A stretch of 64,000 nucleotides of DNA. It comes from Asparagopsis taxiformis (Eukaryota; Rhodophyta; Florideophyceae; Bonnemaisoniales; Bonnemaisoniaceae). The DNA lies in the NCBI GenBank assembly GCA_030407315.1, contig JALQPE010001688.1, positions 372,001-436,000 on the forward strand, written 5' to 3'. A program made the translations under genes and the position numbers. Under the pieces are notes generated by a model. That model ran no database searches, was not told the origin of the DNA, and saw nothing but the letters and a program-made list of their open reading frames with translations. This document shows positions 29,687 through 39,916 of this stretch, in pieces. Positions within the stretch are counted from its first letter, which is position 1, and every line of letters begins with the position of its first letter.

Positions 29687-31630
29687 CTACACACATTTCA
29701 CTTCCAGATCGTCCACCATATGGTGATGCAACAACAATTCATTGATGCCCAACTTGCGCGCTTTGCCCAACGTCTTGTTCGGATACACCGGACACACCCC
29801 ACGCTCCTCGCCAAACCCAATGTAGTATCGAATGCCCGTTTTGATAAACGAGCCGATACTGTTGCCCTCGAGCACAATCTCCCCGACATAGATCGACATA
29901 ATCTGTTTGCGATACAGACAAAACGTGGCGCCGAGTTCGGGCAGGTACATCGGCTGTGTGCCGAGCTTGATCACGCCCACTTGCACCGGCAGTCGAATCA
30001 GCTCTCCCTGAATGTACACTTTGCGTTCCTTCTTGCCCTTGTTGTACAGATAGTAGTGCACGCCGATGGTGGTGACGCGTCGGTACACTTCCTCGTGACT
30101 GATCGGGCCTGTATACGCCAGATGGCCGAACAATTCGCGCACATCGTCTGTAAATTTCAGCTTGGCCGACGCGCGATAGTTGAGTCGTACCACCGTACCG
30201 ATTTCCAGTTCGCGACTTGACGCCGATGCGCCAATGCTCATCAGCGCGTTGTTCTCCGGTAATTTGTATTTGACCACAAAATTGGCCATGGCCGAATGCA
30301 CCGGCGTGCGCCCCGTACTCGACATGGACGAGAGCATGTCCGCAGACGCTGTGGTGGTGTCCATGTCCGATTCAAACCCGCTATGTGACCCGTTCTCCGC
30401 CGCGTGCGCTTGTGCCAGCTCGACCGTGCGTACCCGACACGTGATGCAACTGCACGACGAACGACGATACGTCAATTCGTGCCGTTGTCGCGTCGACGAT
30501 CCCGGTGCAAACCGGTCGCCCAGTAATAGATTGCACCATGCGCCCCCAATCAAACGCACACCACTAGAATACAAACGACCCGCCGTCAGGTCGCGACGAA
30601 TAATGTCAATGTCCGAATCTTCTGTTTCCTGATGAATCACATACGTGAAGGACGTAGTAGAAGTGATGGGCGTCTTGTTCATCAGGCGAACCGCAAAGTT
30701 TTGCGCTTTTGGTCCCAGCGTATTGCGAATGAATCGAATCAGTACCTCCTCTCCAGGACGAATCTCCGAAGCTCTCTCACGCTCGTCGTGCTGTGTGGCA
30801 CCGAAATAAATGTTCTGCTCGGCCGCCGGATCGGACGGAATGTTTTGCTGCGCCGCACGCGAAGCGTTGTGACTATGCTGTGCGTTGCGACGACGAAGAA
30901 CAAAACGAGAAGTGGTGGTCGGTTTCTTGCTGTACGCTGTTGATGGTGGTTCTCTCCGTCGGTCCGAATCCAACGACGACACGTCTGGCGTAGTCGTGCT
31001 CACACGAAAGTCGGGCACAGCGGCAGGGTATGGACGTGTGTCGCGTTGCGGCGGGCGATACGGCACAAAGTGATCCAATGGCGCAGAAGCGGGTGCCGAA
31101 ATGTCGTCGCCAATATCGGAAGACAAGGACGGAATCTGACGCACGACGTACGGGTCCGGCGACGTGTTCCAAGTGGGCGGCTGCTGGTGACGATTGGCGA
31201 GTGTGGGCACCGAGTAGGCGTTTGAAGTGGATGCGGCGGACGCGGGGGACGGCGGCGAGAGAATGGCTGATGTGGAGTGCGACGCGGACGAGATGGAATT
31301 GGAGCGGCCGAAAGCGATGCGTTTGGAGGTGCGACGACGTTCGGCGCGTTCGGGCGAGAGCGGCGGGCGTAGGTCGTTGCGCGGTTTATCGCGTGCGAGT
31401 GGCGGCAGTTGCGCGACGGAGGGCGCCGACTGGTCTGGGAGCACGTCGAGATGATGGGCGGGATGATGCGTCGGGTGGTGCGGGTTGTGAAACGGAATGG
31501 GATAGTTGGAATCGATGGAGCGTGCGCGATGCGGCGACGGAGAGGAACTGGAGAGTTGTTCGGATGGCGAGTTGGAACGACGGTCGCGTTTAGAGAAGAT
31601 TCGAAGGAATTGTAGAGTACGCTGGCCCAT
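29687..31630 (-). CDS. 647-aa orphan protein, basic disordered N-half and beta-rich C-half
   Basis: The frame is intact over 647 codons with an ATG at 31630 and no in-frame competitor. The first ~290 residues are disordered: Ser/Pro/Arg-rich, with His tracts (HNPHHPTHHPAHH). The rest alternates short hydrophobic strands (for example EEVLIRFIRN, VHYYLYNKGKKER, GVIKLGTQPMYL, MSIYVGEIVLEG) and contains a Cys cluster SSCSCITCRV that could bind metal or a disulfide. No signal peptide, membrane helix or known motif is seen. I do not recognise the family; strand pattern suggests a beta-sandwich or arrestin-like fold only as a guess. Steady codon pattern and length support a real gene. Confidence 0.75.
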   Translation of the reverse strand: MGQRTLQFLRIFSKRDRRSNSPSEQLSSSSPSPHRARSIDSNYPIPFHNPHHPTHHPAHHLDVLPDQSAPSVAQLPPLARDKPRNDLRPPLSPERAERRRTSKRIAFGRSNSISSASHSTSAILSPPSPASAASTSNAYSVPTLANRHQQPPTWNTSPDPYVVRQIPSLSSDIGDDISAPASAPLDHFVPYRPPQRDTRPYPAAVPDFRVSTTTPDVSSLDSDRRREPPSTAYSKKPTTTSRFVLRRRNAQHSHNASRAAQQNIPSDPAAEQNIYFGATQHDERERASEIRPGEEVLIRFIRNTLGPKAQNFAVRLMNKTPITSTTSFTYVIHQETEDSDIDIIRRDLTAGRLYSSGVRLIGGAWCNLLLGDRFAPGSSTRQRHELTYRRSSCSCITCRVRTVELAQAHAAENGSHSGFESDMDTTTASADMLSSMSSTGRTPVHSAMANFVVKYKLPENNALMSIGASASSRELEIGTVVRLNYRASAKLKFTDDVRELFGHLAYTGPISHEEVYRRVTTIGVHYYLYNKGKKERKVYIQGELIRLPVQVGVIKLGTQPMYLPELGATFCLYRKQIMSIYVGEIVLEGNSIGSFIKTGIRYYIGFGEERGVCPVYPNKTLGKARKLGINELLLHHHMVDDLEVKCV

Positions 31631-32063
31631 TGCGCGGAGAGTGGGCGATGTAATTGGAGTGGATGCGCGGCGGCGCCGTGGCGCTGCAAGTGGTGAGGGC
31701 GGCCGAGTCGCGAGATGAGGAGGATGGCGATGGGTGTGGCGTGGCGTGGCGTGGCAAAGCGGTCTTGGACAGAGTGTTGAAGGCGATAGTGAGATTGAGA
31801 CGCGTTGCTTTGTGCTGCTCTGCGCTGCGCTGCGCGTTTAAACAGGGGACTTGACTGGTCGCTTACCGGAATTGGGTACAGCATCGAGTGCGCGCGTTGC
31901 GCTGGTGCAATGATGTGATGTTTAATTGGAAATGTAAGGCGCAGCAGCACGCACGCACTGCACAGCAGATATCTACTCATGCAGCGCATCATATTTCGCC
32001 GTAATTGTGTAAACATCCTTGCTGGACGTTGCTGTCGCCTTTGCGCAACCGCCGCCACTTTCC
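31631..32063. other. Spacer upstream of the orphan gene, with a GTGGC repeat
   Basis: This 433-bp region lies between the orphan start and the NADPH oxidase stop. It holds four perfect GTGGC units at 31736-31755. Nothing else is recognised. Confidence 0.5.
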
Positions 32064-34632
32064 CTAAAACTTCTCCTCCCGAAATACATATCTGACGTTA
32101 AACGACCTCGCCAACGAATCCGTGTCGTCATCATCCGAGCGCCCGCCATTTGCCAGTCCCCTATATCTAGAGTCCAACATGGCGTTTGTCGCCGCTTGCT
32201 TAACTTGAACCGCCATACTCGCCGGCCCGCAGAAGAAGATGCCCGCCGTGTTTCCGTTTTTCATTCGCTTGGTAAATGTATCAAAGATCTCCTTCCAATT
32301 TGGCCGTCCGTAATGATCCCTCACTAGTCTGTAACCACCACCACCGTCGCCGCCTAAATCCTCCACGTCCGCTTCTTCTCGCGTAATGAATCGGTGCAAT
32401 CGCACATACCGCGACGCACCGATTTTCTCCGCAAACTCCTCGACCAACCATCCGTCGTCCGCCCGTGTGCCCGTCGTCCAGATGAAATCCACCGATTTCG
32501 TCGCCTGATGAAATCGCCGCTCCCGCTCCGCTAGTAGCGCTTTGCGACCCAGAATGCGAAAATAACGCAGCACGTACAGAAACAATACCAACGGCCATAA
32601 TGTCCAGAATAAATGGCGCGAAATTTCTCCCCGCTCTACACCGATCCCCAACAATGCTAAAACGTGCACGACAACCGGTGCAATGGACAGAGGCACCAAT
32701 AGTAGTACTTCCTCCACACACATGCGCCGCTCCGCCACTATCTCCACCACATTGGCGAATAGCAACATGCCTAGTAGTACAATCGCCATCACCAAATCCC
32801 AATAGGTCAACAATCTCGATTCAAATATATCAGTCCCTACAGCCTGCATGTCGACTATCAGAAAAGCAACCCCCATCAGATCCACAAATAGCCGAAGCAG
32901 TAACAACCACACCATCACACTGTTGTATGACACTGTATTCACTATCATGCTCAACAATTCTACCCATGTCTGCGATCCAATATATTCATCCCGACTTGCA
33001 ACCTGTATGCCACTCTCATGTATTCCTGCATTGCGCGTTGCAAGTCGAATCCCTTCGTAGCTCATTGTTGCACCAACTCTCGCAAGCTCCGGTCCGCGAC
33101 GATCATCATACCCATCATGAACACTGCTACTAACGCCGCTACTTTCATGAAGCCCGCTTCCACTGCTCGCATACACTCCACTCCCACTGTTATCCCATTC
33201 GCCACCCCAACCCGTAGATTCGTCCAATTCAAACCCTTTCTGCGCCATGCACTGCCTTGATATCGCCTCGTTTATACTTTTCGTAATACTGATCCATCTG
33301 ATAGGTTAGCGTGTTGTTCTCGCGCGATACGCGCATTGTACCGTGCCACAAATCATATCGCACCACATACCTGCAGAATGGAGTTGCGCCCACACCTCCG
33401 GAGATCAGTAGAATCTTTTCATATTGGCCGACATGTTGAGCAGGAGCTCCATACGGGCCGCGCACTCGCACTTGAATCGAGAGAAGAGGTTCTCCTGTCT
33501 TTGGGTCGATTCCATTTCGGCAAATCTTGTGAAGATTCGTTGTCCAGTCACCCAGTTTCTTTATGATGAACAAAAATTCTTCCTCGTGTGGCGCTGATGC
33601 AATCGTGAATGCTGGACAGGAGGAATTGTAAGTGTCAGTGCACGCAGCTTCAGGACAATGAAGAATTAATCTTAAGGAACATACGATGCCATTGACTCTT
33701 GCTTATGACCGGGATGTTGATCTCTGCATACTGGCCCGCCTTGTATCGAAACGTTTTTGGAATGCTCAGACGAACTGCCGTTTGGCAAGCGAAAAAGCCT
33801 TGCGTTAGAGTTTGTACAGTGACGGGGATTTCTACTGTCCATGCAGACCAGAAAAAGCTCGCGAGTCCTTACCAATATTGCTACCGTAAATAAGGTTGCG
33901 GTGAGATGAGTTGAGGCTGATGTGCAGAGCTACAGAGTTTTGCGTTGCGACCCTATAAATTCGATCAAAGACGTACAAAAGGCATGGCACAACAATCCAC
34001 TTCCACGAGAAAAGTACGCCAAGATGGATGCCATGGAGGATGAACAGTAGTACGAATAGCGCTGCACCGAACAAATGAACGTTGAGAAAGCGTTCAAAAT
34101 TTTTGCGTCGTGCCGGCGCTAGGGCAGTTACAAACATGGCGAAAAATACTAGAATGAGAAGAACGCCTGTTACAAAACAGTATGTCCACTTTCCAAATCC
34201 TGATGCCCAAAAGCTTCTTGTGATTCCACCGATACAGTGAAAGATGGTATGAATTGTAGCTCCTACTAGTGATAAATTTGCAGATAGACCATGTAACTCG
34301 GGCATCGCTCTGTCGATTGGAAGAATCGTGTTCAATGGAGTGGTTCGTAATGCGCCCATAGTTTTCCGACAGGCCAAAAGTATAACCAAGGCAATATTGA
34401 AGTTGAGAGGAAAAGCTGCACCTCTTGCAATTGCGATAGACCATGCCAATAGTCGATCGGATGGCCATCGATGATACTCTTTCACAGCAGCGATAAAGAA
34501 TAGCACAATATTTGTTAGAACATAACTCAAGAGGAACGTATATTGCGGACTGTAACATTGCAGCTTGGCATCAAAATTTGCAATTGTGCGCAAAGCTGCA
34601 TCGCCATTTTTGCTATTGCTCCTAGAATTCAT
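32064..34632 (-). CDS. NADPH oxidase (respiratory burst oxidase), red-algal type with split NADPH domain, 4 exons
   Basis: Exons 34632-33873, 33834-33685, 33611-33371 and 33255-32064 give 780 aa; the last acceptor is the least certain. It moves electrons from NADPH through FAD and two haems across the membrane to oxygen, making superoxide. The N-terminal membrane domain has haem pairs His114/His128 and His186/His200, with 14-residue spacing as in Nox/Rboh. FAD binding: KAGQYAEIN and HPFTIASAP, the latter spliced across intron 2. First NADPH site: ISGGVGATPF. Then comes a ~200-residue insert with four hydrophobic helices (around SVMVWLLLLRLFVD, WDLVMAIVLLGMLL, VEEVLLLVPLSIAPVVV, LFWTLWPLVLFLYVLRYF). 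The domain resumes with YGRPNWKEIF, IFFCGPASM and the C-terminal FREEKF. No EF-hands are present, unlike plant Rboh. Confidence 0.92.
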
Positions 34633-35747
34633 GTGAAAGAATTATGCGCGGTGCGTAAGAAGACAAGGAGACTAAATTTATCGATGGTTGATTCGAGTTA
34701 TAGTATTTCAAAGGACATGGCTTAATCAACCTAGGATGATAGCAGATGGAGCCTACTCGTCGGGAGTAGGGATTACTAAGAATGTCATGGCAATCCAAAC
34801 TGCTAAACGTTTGCCATGCAATGGCATAAGTGAAGGTGCTGCAGAATATGGAATGAGTCATGCTGTTTCTGTACAACAATTTTTTCAATGGGCGCGGATA
34901 GACGGTCAACTGGCAACAAGTCAACATTAAACGGCCTTGCGCAATGCACGTGGTAAAGTCACAGCGGTTGCGCAACGATGAAGACTTGCTTCCACAACAA
35001 CTCGTTGGCACCGATTGTGATCTTTGCGGATTCATAGTGGGCTGAACATGGAGGCGGCGGCATTACACATCATGAAAACTGAAGCTGTTGTTGTTGGAAA
35101 TGTTTCAATGCAGACATCGTTGATGGGGTCGAACTGAGAGCAGCAATATATCCGATTTATCATGCTGGCACTGTTCTCACCTTTTCTGAACAACAATGCA
35201 ATTGATTGTATATCGGCAAACGTGGAAGCATCGTCAACAGAATTTCAAGTTTACTGTTGTCCATATCAAGATACCTGATTGGTCCACTTGTTTCTTTCAT
35301 CTATTTGATGTGTATGAGGTTTTGGTCGCATTGATTCTCCCAATTCAAATCTTACTGTTGTCCGATCCTACATGCCGCGATTTGATCTTTCATCACATCC
35401 GGGCTGTCCCGCAGGGGGGACAGCCTGGATATGTTGGGGCACACCCCCTCGCTTCCTTCCACCACAACAATCACACCCAGTCCAACTTTTCTTTCACAAC
35501 TTGCTGCGTGGCACGACTATTCACAGGCTGTGTTTAATTGGTCCACTTGTTACCGCTCCTGACCGTTTCGAAACTCAATTTAGGAAAATCAAAAATATTC
35601 CAAATATACCGAAAATGTAGTAAATTTAATTACCGCGATCTCCGCGACTGCACTACTGTAGCTCTGTGTAACTATATGGAGATTGCTATCACCCAAATCT
35701 CTGCATCACCAACACGTTTCGCAGCCGAGCAGTTAGTTGCAAGCAAC
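34633..35747. other. 1.1-kb divergent spacer with a strong hairpin
   Basis: The spacer lies between the NADPH oxidase and the plastid orphan. The one notable element is the hairpin at 35397-35430. Open frames on both strands (about 80-137 codons) lack any family resemblance. No tRNA was found by eye. Confidence 0.45.
35397..35430. other. 14-bp stem hairpin, candidate structured RNA
   Basis: Left arm 35397-35410 (ATCC plus GGGCTGTCCC) pairs with 35417-35430 (GGGACAGCC plus TGGAT) over 14 bp, with one G-T wobble and a 6-base loop. A smaller GGGGCACACCCC hairpin follows at about 35437-35448. Two adjacent hairpins in a 1.1-kb spacer suggest a structured transcript or an attenuator-like element, but it matches no RNA family I know. 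Confidence 0.5.
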
Positions 35748-36596
35748 ATGGCCTTCGTAGCCAGCACTTCGTTCATTCCCAAATGCGCGGGCAGTCACAC
35801 AACCTGCCCTGTTCGCACTCGCGGCCCGATGATGGTCGAATCGAAGGATGTGCGTCGAAGTGCTGAAATCAAGCGTTTAACCAAACAACTCGCGGAGCTT
35901 CGAGCAAAGCGCGAGAAAATGGCCACACCATCCGTCGCTGTTCCATCATCAGAACCGGAAGAGTCTACGGAAATTGCCGACGATATTGCTCCGCCTTCCG
36001 CGGATCCCGTTCCCACATCATCCGTCCCACAACCGTCCGATCTTAAATTTGGAAAGCACTCGGCCGGTAGCCGGTTTCTGAGCATTTCAAATTTACAAAG
36101 CGATGAGTATTTCCCACGCGTCTTGACTGTTGCCGGCACTATTCCAGAGTTGAAGGTGAAGGATTACTTTGACTCGCCATCTGTTCTGCAGAATAAGAGT
36201 CCGGAAGCTGGAAATTCGTTTCTGACAGTACTCCCGCCGGGCTATGAAGGACAGATAATTGCCCTGCCTGGCGCTGAGATTATTTCCAAATGTAAGGATC
36301 CCGTTGTTGTATTAGCCCCTCCGTCGAGTATATCGGCAGTTTCTCTACCGGCCGCAGATGACGATTTCATCGCGCTTGTAGTGGATAGGAATGTAGATAA
36401 CACTGAATTTGATAAGCTCTCGTTTTATGTGTGGGCGGTCGGCGATGATGTGCACGTGGGCTGGCTCAACTACGACCCGCCTCCTCATCATGCACGGCGC
36501 ATTGGCAATGTTATTCTTGGAATAATTGATATTAGACCCGATTTGCGTCGGACAAAGTCATGCTGGGAAGAGGAGAACGAAGTGTATTCCGATTAG
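35748..36596 (+). CDS. Putative plastid-targeted protein, 282 aa, unknown function
   Basis: The best start is the Met of MAFVASTSF at 35748; the frame is open further upstream but without a plausible beginning. The leader (~35 residues: Phe at position 3, Ser/Thr/Lys/Arg-rich, no acids, then RTRGPMMVES) is typical of red algal plastid transit peptides. A short charged helix follows (KRLTKQLAELRAKREKMA, possible coiled coil), then a Pro/Ser linker, then a ~190-aa domain of hydrophobic strands ending KSCWEEENEVYSD. I do not recognise the domain. It is convergent with another MAFV protein gene, stops 87 bp apart. Existence is likely; function unknown. Confidence 0.75.
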   Translation: MAFVASTSFIPKCAGSHTTCPVRTRGPMMVESKDVRRSAEIKRLTKQLAELRAKREKMATPSVAVPSSEPEESTEIADDIAPPSADPVPTSSVPQPSDLKFGKHSAGSRFLSISNLQSDEYFPRVLTVAGTIPELKVKDYFDSPSVLQNKSPEAGNSFLTVLPPGYEGQIIALPGAEIISKCKDPVVVLAPPSSISAVSLPAADDDFIALVVDRNVDNTEFDKLSFYVWAVGDDVHVGWLNYDPPPHHARRIGNVILGIIDIRPDLRRTKSCWEEENEVYSD

Positions 36597-36683
36597 CGCT
36601 GCTGTGTTTATCTCATCATTTAAAGCTCAATCTGTGCATATTTTCGTCCTCGACCATCCAATTGTTTATTCTGTCCGTATTCT

Positions 36684-37055
36684 CTATGCGATGGTCGTTA
36701 CAACAGCTTCCACGTGAACTGTGCCCTTCGTTGCATCACTGTCAACAATGGCCCATCGAACAGGTTCTCCCTTCTTCGTCAGTAGGTCTTCAATGTGGTC
36801 TCGCAGTTCAGCCGAATTACGCCCAGGTACAGACACGTCCAGTGAGACAAAATGAAGAGCCATTGATTCCCATCGTTTGCGCACATCTGTTTCTGATTCT
36901 CTTTCGGTCAACGTCATGGATACGCGGGCATTCCTCCTGACAGCTTGAATCGGATGACGTTGTTGGAATTTGTCAGCGTCTAGACAAACCTGCTGCTGTC
37001 CATAAAAGGTATTGGAACAGGAATTGATAGTTAGAAAGGCATTCACAAACGCCAT
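36684..37055 (-). CDS. Small putative plastid-targeted protein, 123 aa, unknown function
   Basis: The frame opens at 37082, but the Met at 37055 gives MAFVNAFLT, the same kind of start as its convergent neighbour. The leader is Ser/Asn/Gln/Arg-rich and ends near RRNARVSM-TLTE, a typical cleavage context. The mature part (~75 aa) reads as a mixed alpha/beta domain (FVSLDVSVPG, LRDHIEDLLTKKG, VRWAIVDSDA, VHVEAVVTTIA). I know no family for it. It could be a plastid partner of its neighbour, but only the arrangement suggests so. Confidence 0.7.
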   Translation of the reverse strand: MAFVNAFLTINSCSNTFYGQQQVCLDADKFQQRHPIQAVRRNARVSMTLTERESETDVRKRWESMALHFVSLDVSVPGRNSAELRDHIEDLLTKKGEPVRWAIVDSDATKGTVHVEAVVTTIA

Positions 37056-37170
37056 TGCTACTTGATCACTCTGCGTCGACAAGCGATTTGTTAGAGAAAA
37101 ATAGTCTACGGCTTTACGTCAAGCTTGCTACCCGCTCTGACCAGCTCAATCATCAATTTCAAAAATCAGA

Positions 37171-38632
37171 TCACATAATTATATTGACAGGGTCTTCAAT
37201 ACAAGATCTGAACTCAGCGAGCCATTGAGCACCGACCGCGCCATCGACGACACGATGATCACAGCTGAGCGTGACGGTCATGATTGTCTTAGTAGCAAAG
37301 CCCGATTCCGCGGATGCGTCTGGCACAACGCGCTGTTCTGACGAACCAACGGCGAGAATGGCAGCCTGTGGCGGATTGACAATCGCCGAAAAATTGTTCA
37401 CTCCATACATGCCCAGATTGCTAATCGTAAATGTTCCACCCATAAACTCTTCCGGTGCCAATGTATTCTCCTTTGCTTTGCCCGCCAGTGTCTTGACGTT
37501 TTCAGAAATTTCTTTCAGACCCTTTCGATCGGCGTCCTTCACAATCGGCGTAATCAGACCCTGCTCAGTCTGCACCGCCACAGATATGTCAGCGGAATGG
37601 AACATACGAATGGTGTCACCCATCCATTGCGCATTCACCTCTGGTACCTTTCGAAGCGCCGCGGCGGCAGCCTTGATAACAAAGTCATTTACGCTAATCT
37701 TATACGCGCCATCCTTTGCCTTTGCATTGATGATTGACCGCAGTTGCATCATGTTATCCACGGTACATTCCGCAGTCAGATAGTAGTGTGGAACATTCTG
37801 CTTGGAATACAGAAGACGTTCCGCTGTAACCTTCTTGAATTTGGTTGTCTCCACATCAGTGTATGCAGGTAGTCCAGTAACAGATTGCGCGACAGCAGGT
37901 TGGGCAATAGGCCCTGCTGCTAGCGCGTCAGCCACATCGGCTGCAATGACACGTCCGCCCGGTCCTGATCCGACTATTGAGGACAATCCGACGCCTTCTT
38001 TTTCAGCAGTGACGCGTGCAAGGGGCGATGCGAGGATACGCGTTCCCGAAGGCGCTGTGGTTGGCGTGGGAACAGCTGCAGGTTTGGGCTCTGGGGGCGC
38101 TACCGCTGCCGGTGCTGGTGTCGGCGCAGCTGGTTGTTCAGTTGTTTCTTGCGATGGATCCTCAGAAGGTTGATAATTTGCAAATGCTGCAATGTCACCT
38201 TTTTCTTCAACTATAATTGCCATGAGTTTTCCGACTGGCACATCTGCGGACCCGTCCTCGTAGAAAATCTGAGAGCATTGAATGGGATGTGCAAAATGTT
38301 AGATTTGAATTATCGAGATAAGTATTGAGAGCACATTGCTTGGAAATGGCAATGATTGAACGTACCTTGGCGAGAAAGCCGTCATCATTGTATTCGTAGG
38401 ATCTTGTGGCTTTGTCAGTTTCGATCTCCGCAATGACTTCCCCTCCTTCAATCGCATCACCTTCCTTCTTCTTCCACGCCTGGATTGTGCCAACCTCCAT
38501 GGTCGGCGATAGAGCAGGCATGTAGATGAGTTTGTGGTCCGGGAGAGCGGAGAGTGTTCGCACAGCAGTCCATCGCGGCAGATGGGAGCGGACGCCTCGC
38601 TGAAGTGCGAGGCGAAGGATTGAAGAGACCAT
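37171..38632 (-). CDS. Pyruvate dehydrogenase E2 (dihydrolipoamide acetyltransferase), mitochondrial, 2 exons
   Basis: Exons 38632-38366 and 38268-37171 join in phase to 454 aa; the join gives GFLAK-IFYEDGS, the usual end of a lipoyl domain. Order: a presequence of ~35 residues ([18 protein letters not shown]), one lipoyl domain with Lys in [10 protein letters not shown], a Pro/Ala linker, the E3/E1-binding domain ([19 protein letters not shown] with [13 protein letters not shown]) and the catalytic core, ending in [14 protein letters not shown] with the active-site His. It transfers acetyl groups from E1 to CoA. The core wording ([20 protein letters not shown], here [10 protein letters not shown]) and [12 protein letters not shown] are those of mitochondrial E2, not the plastid form. 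One lipoyl domain is fewer than in mammals (two). Confidence 0.95.
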
Positions 38633-38905
38633 TTGAAAGTTGCGACGTAGTCGACGCGACGCTAGAGAGGTCGGAGAGCAGCGGGGATTGATGCGTGGGT
38701 GATGACACTGGTCGGAAGTACTATGATGCAAAGATATCTACTGTAACATTGAATTGGGGCACAAAAATGGGTATTGAAATTTGGGAGAATCGGCCAACTT
38801 GGCGACAATGTGCTCCTCCTATTCAAACGGCCGTACCTGATGGTAGCAACTCCGTTTGCACAACGTCTCGTTTTATGCGAATGTACTACGTTGGGGATAG
38901 AGTTT

Positions 38906-39414
38906 CTAGTTGCTAGCAGACGCCAAATTAGCAGCTTCGGCCTCCTCGGCAGCCTTCCTCGCTTCTGCTTTTTGTTGCTTTAAGATAGCTTTCATCTCGC
39001 CCATTCTGCGCATGTAACTAGATATTTACAAGAACGATACAGCGCCATGTTAGCTTATTGCGCAATCGACAAATATTGGTGCTGCTGTGGTCATGATCGA
39101 ACGCGAGGCACTTACTGATCATATTGACACTTTTCGTATGCATGGCGTTCGTCTTCACATCTGAAAGGCAGGAAGCAGTTCTTGTGTCTGCACTTGTTCA
39201 ACGGGATCAACTTGTGTGCACAGTAGTCTCTCCAGTGCAAAGGAACCCCTGTCGCATAATGCGCGCGCAGGTAATGAATGTGGGATGCGCATCGATGTCA
39301 GCATTAGTGGATATGAATTCATTACGTGCAAACAAAGAGCAATTGGATGCGAGTGACTGGGGATTTTCGTTTGAACGTACGGTTCTTCTCCAACTCCTCC
39401 TCAGACGCTTGCAT
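38906..39414 (-). CDS. NDUFB7: Complex I subunit B18 (NDUFB7), 3 small exons
   Basis: This gene is invisible as a single frame. Exons 39414-39381, 39248-39116 and 39017-38906 join in phase (C|GG and CA|T) into 92 aa, starting MQASEEELEK and ending NLASASN. The middle exon holds the family core: RDYCAHKLIPLNKC, then FRCEDERHAYEKCQYD. The four Cys form a twin CX9C pair, the mark of Mia40-imported intermembrane proteins, and the sequence is close to the plant B18 pattern (CAHLLIPLNKC, KCEDERHVYEKC). The last exon adds a basic helix (MKAILKQQKAEARKAAEE), as in the family. Splice sites are GTACGT/ACAG and GTAAGT/TCTAG. It shares a divergent promoter with APC2. Confidence 0.93.
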
Positions 39415-39916
39415 CTTTGGTTCAGCGACTGTATCATGGTATGGTTGTGCACATAATCGAGAGTTAGAAATTGCCTGCACACAGATTTCAAATCTAGGAC
39501 AATCGCGGATCTCCTACCGTCGTGATCTGCTCCCATTGTGCCGATTGATAGAAGAAATTAGAACAGCTGAGTCTGAGAAGCAATAGCGGCAATCGCAATG
39601 ACGAACAAGCGCGTTGTTCCCAGCGCGAGGCTGCGCACAATCCGTATTGGAAAATAGTGCTCTCCAAAATTTATGATAAAACAGAAACATTGTGCAGGCA
39701 AAGTAAGTGTGTTCTGACCCATCAATCGATTCAATTTGTTCTGTAGGGTCGTCCATCTATCTTTAACAACGGTCTACTTACTATCAGATGCCGCCTTCAA
39801 TGGTATCGAAAATCCCAACCACTATTGCTCCGATTCAAACGATGCACGCAACGCAACGCAAGCGTACCTAACAGACCTTCAACCTTTGCCGTCCAAATCC
39901 AGTCCCTCAATCCGAA
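39415..39916. promoter_or_regulatory. Divergent promoter NDUFB7 / APC2
   Basis: A 502-bp spacer that must serve both genes. I see no E2F-type site or other nameable element in it. Confidence 0.45.

Noticed and set aside
35370..35397. Box C-like GTGATGA on the minus strand beside the hairpin
   Set aside because: No matching box D (CTGA) with a terminal stem at a suitable distance, so no C/D snoRNA is claimed.
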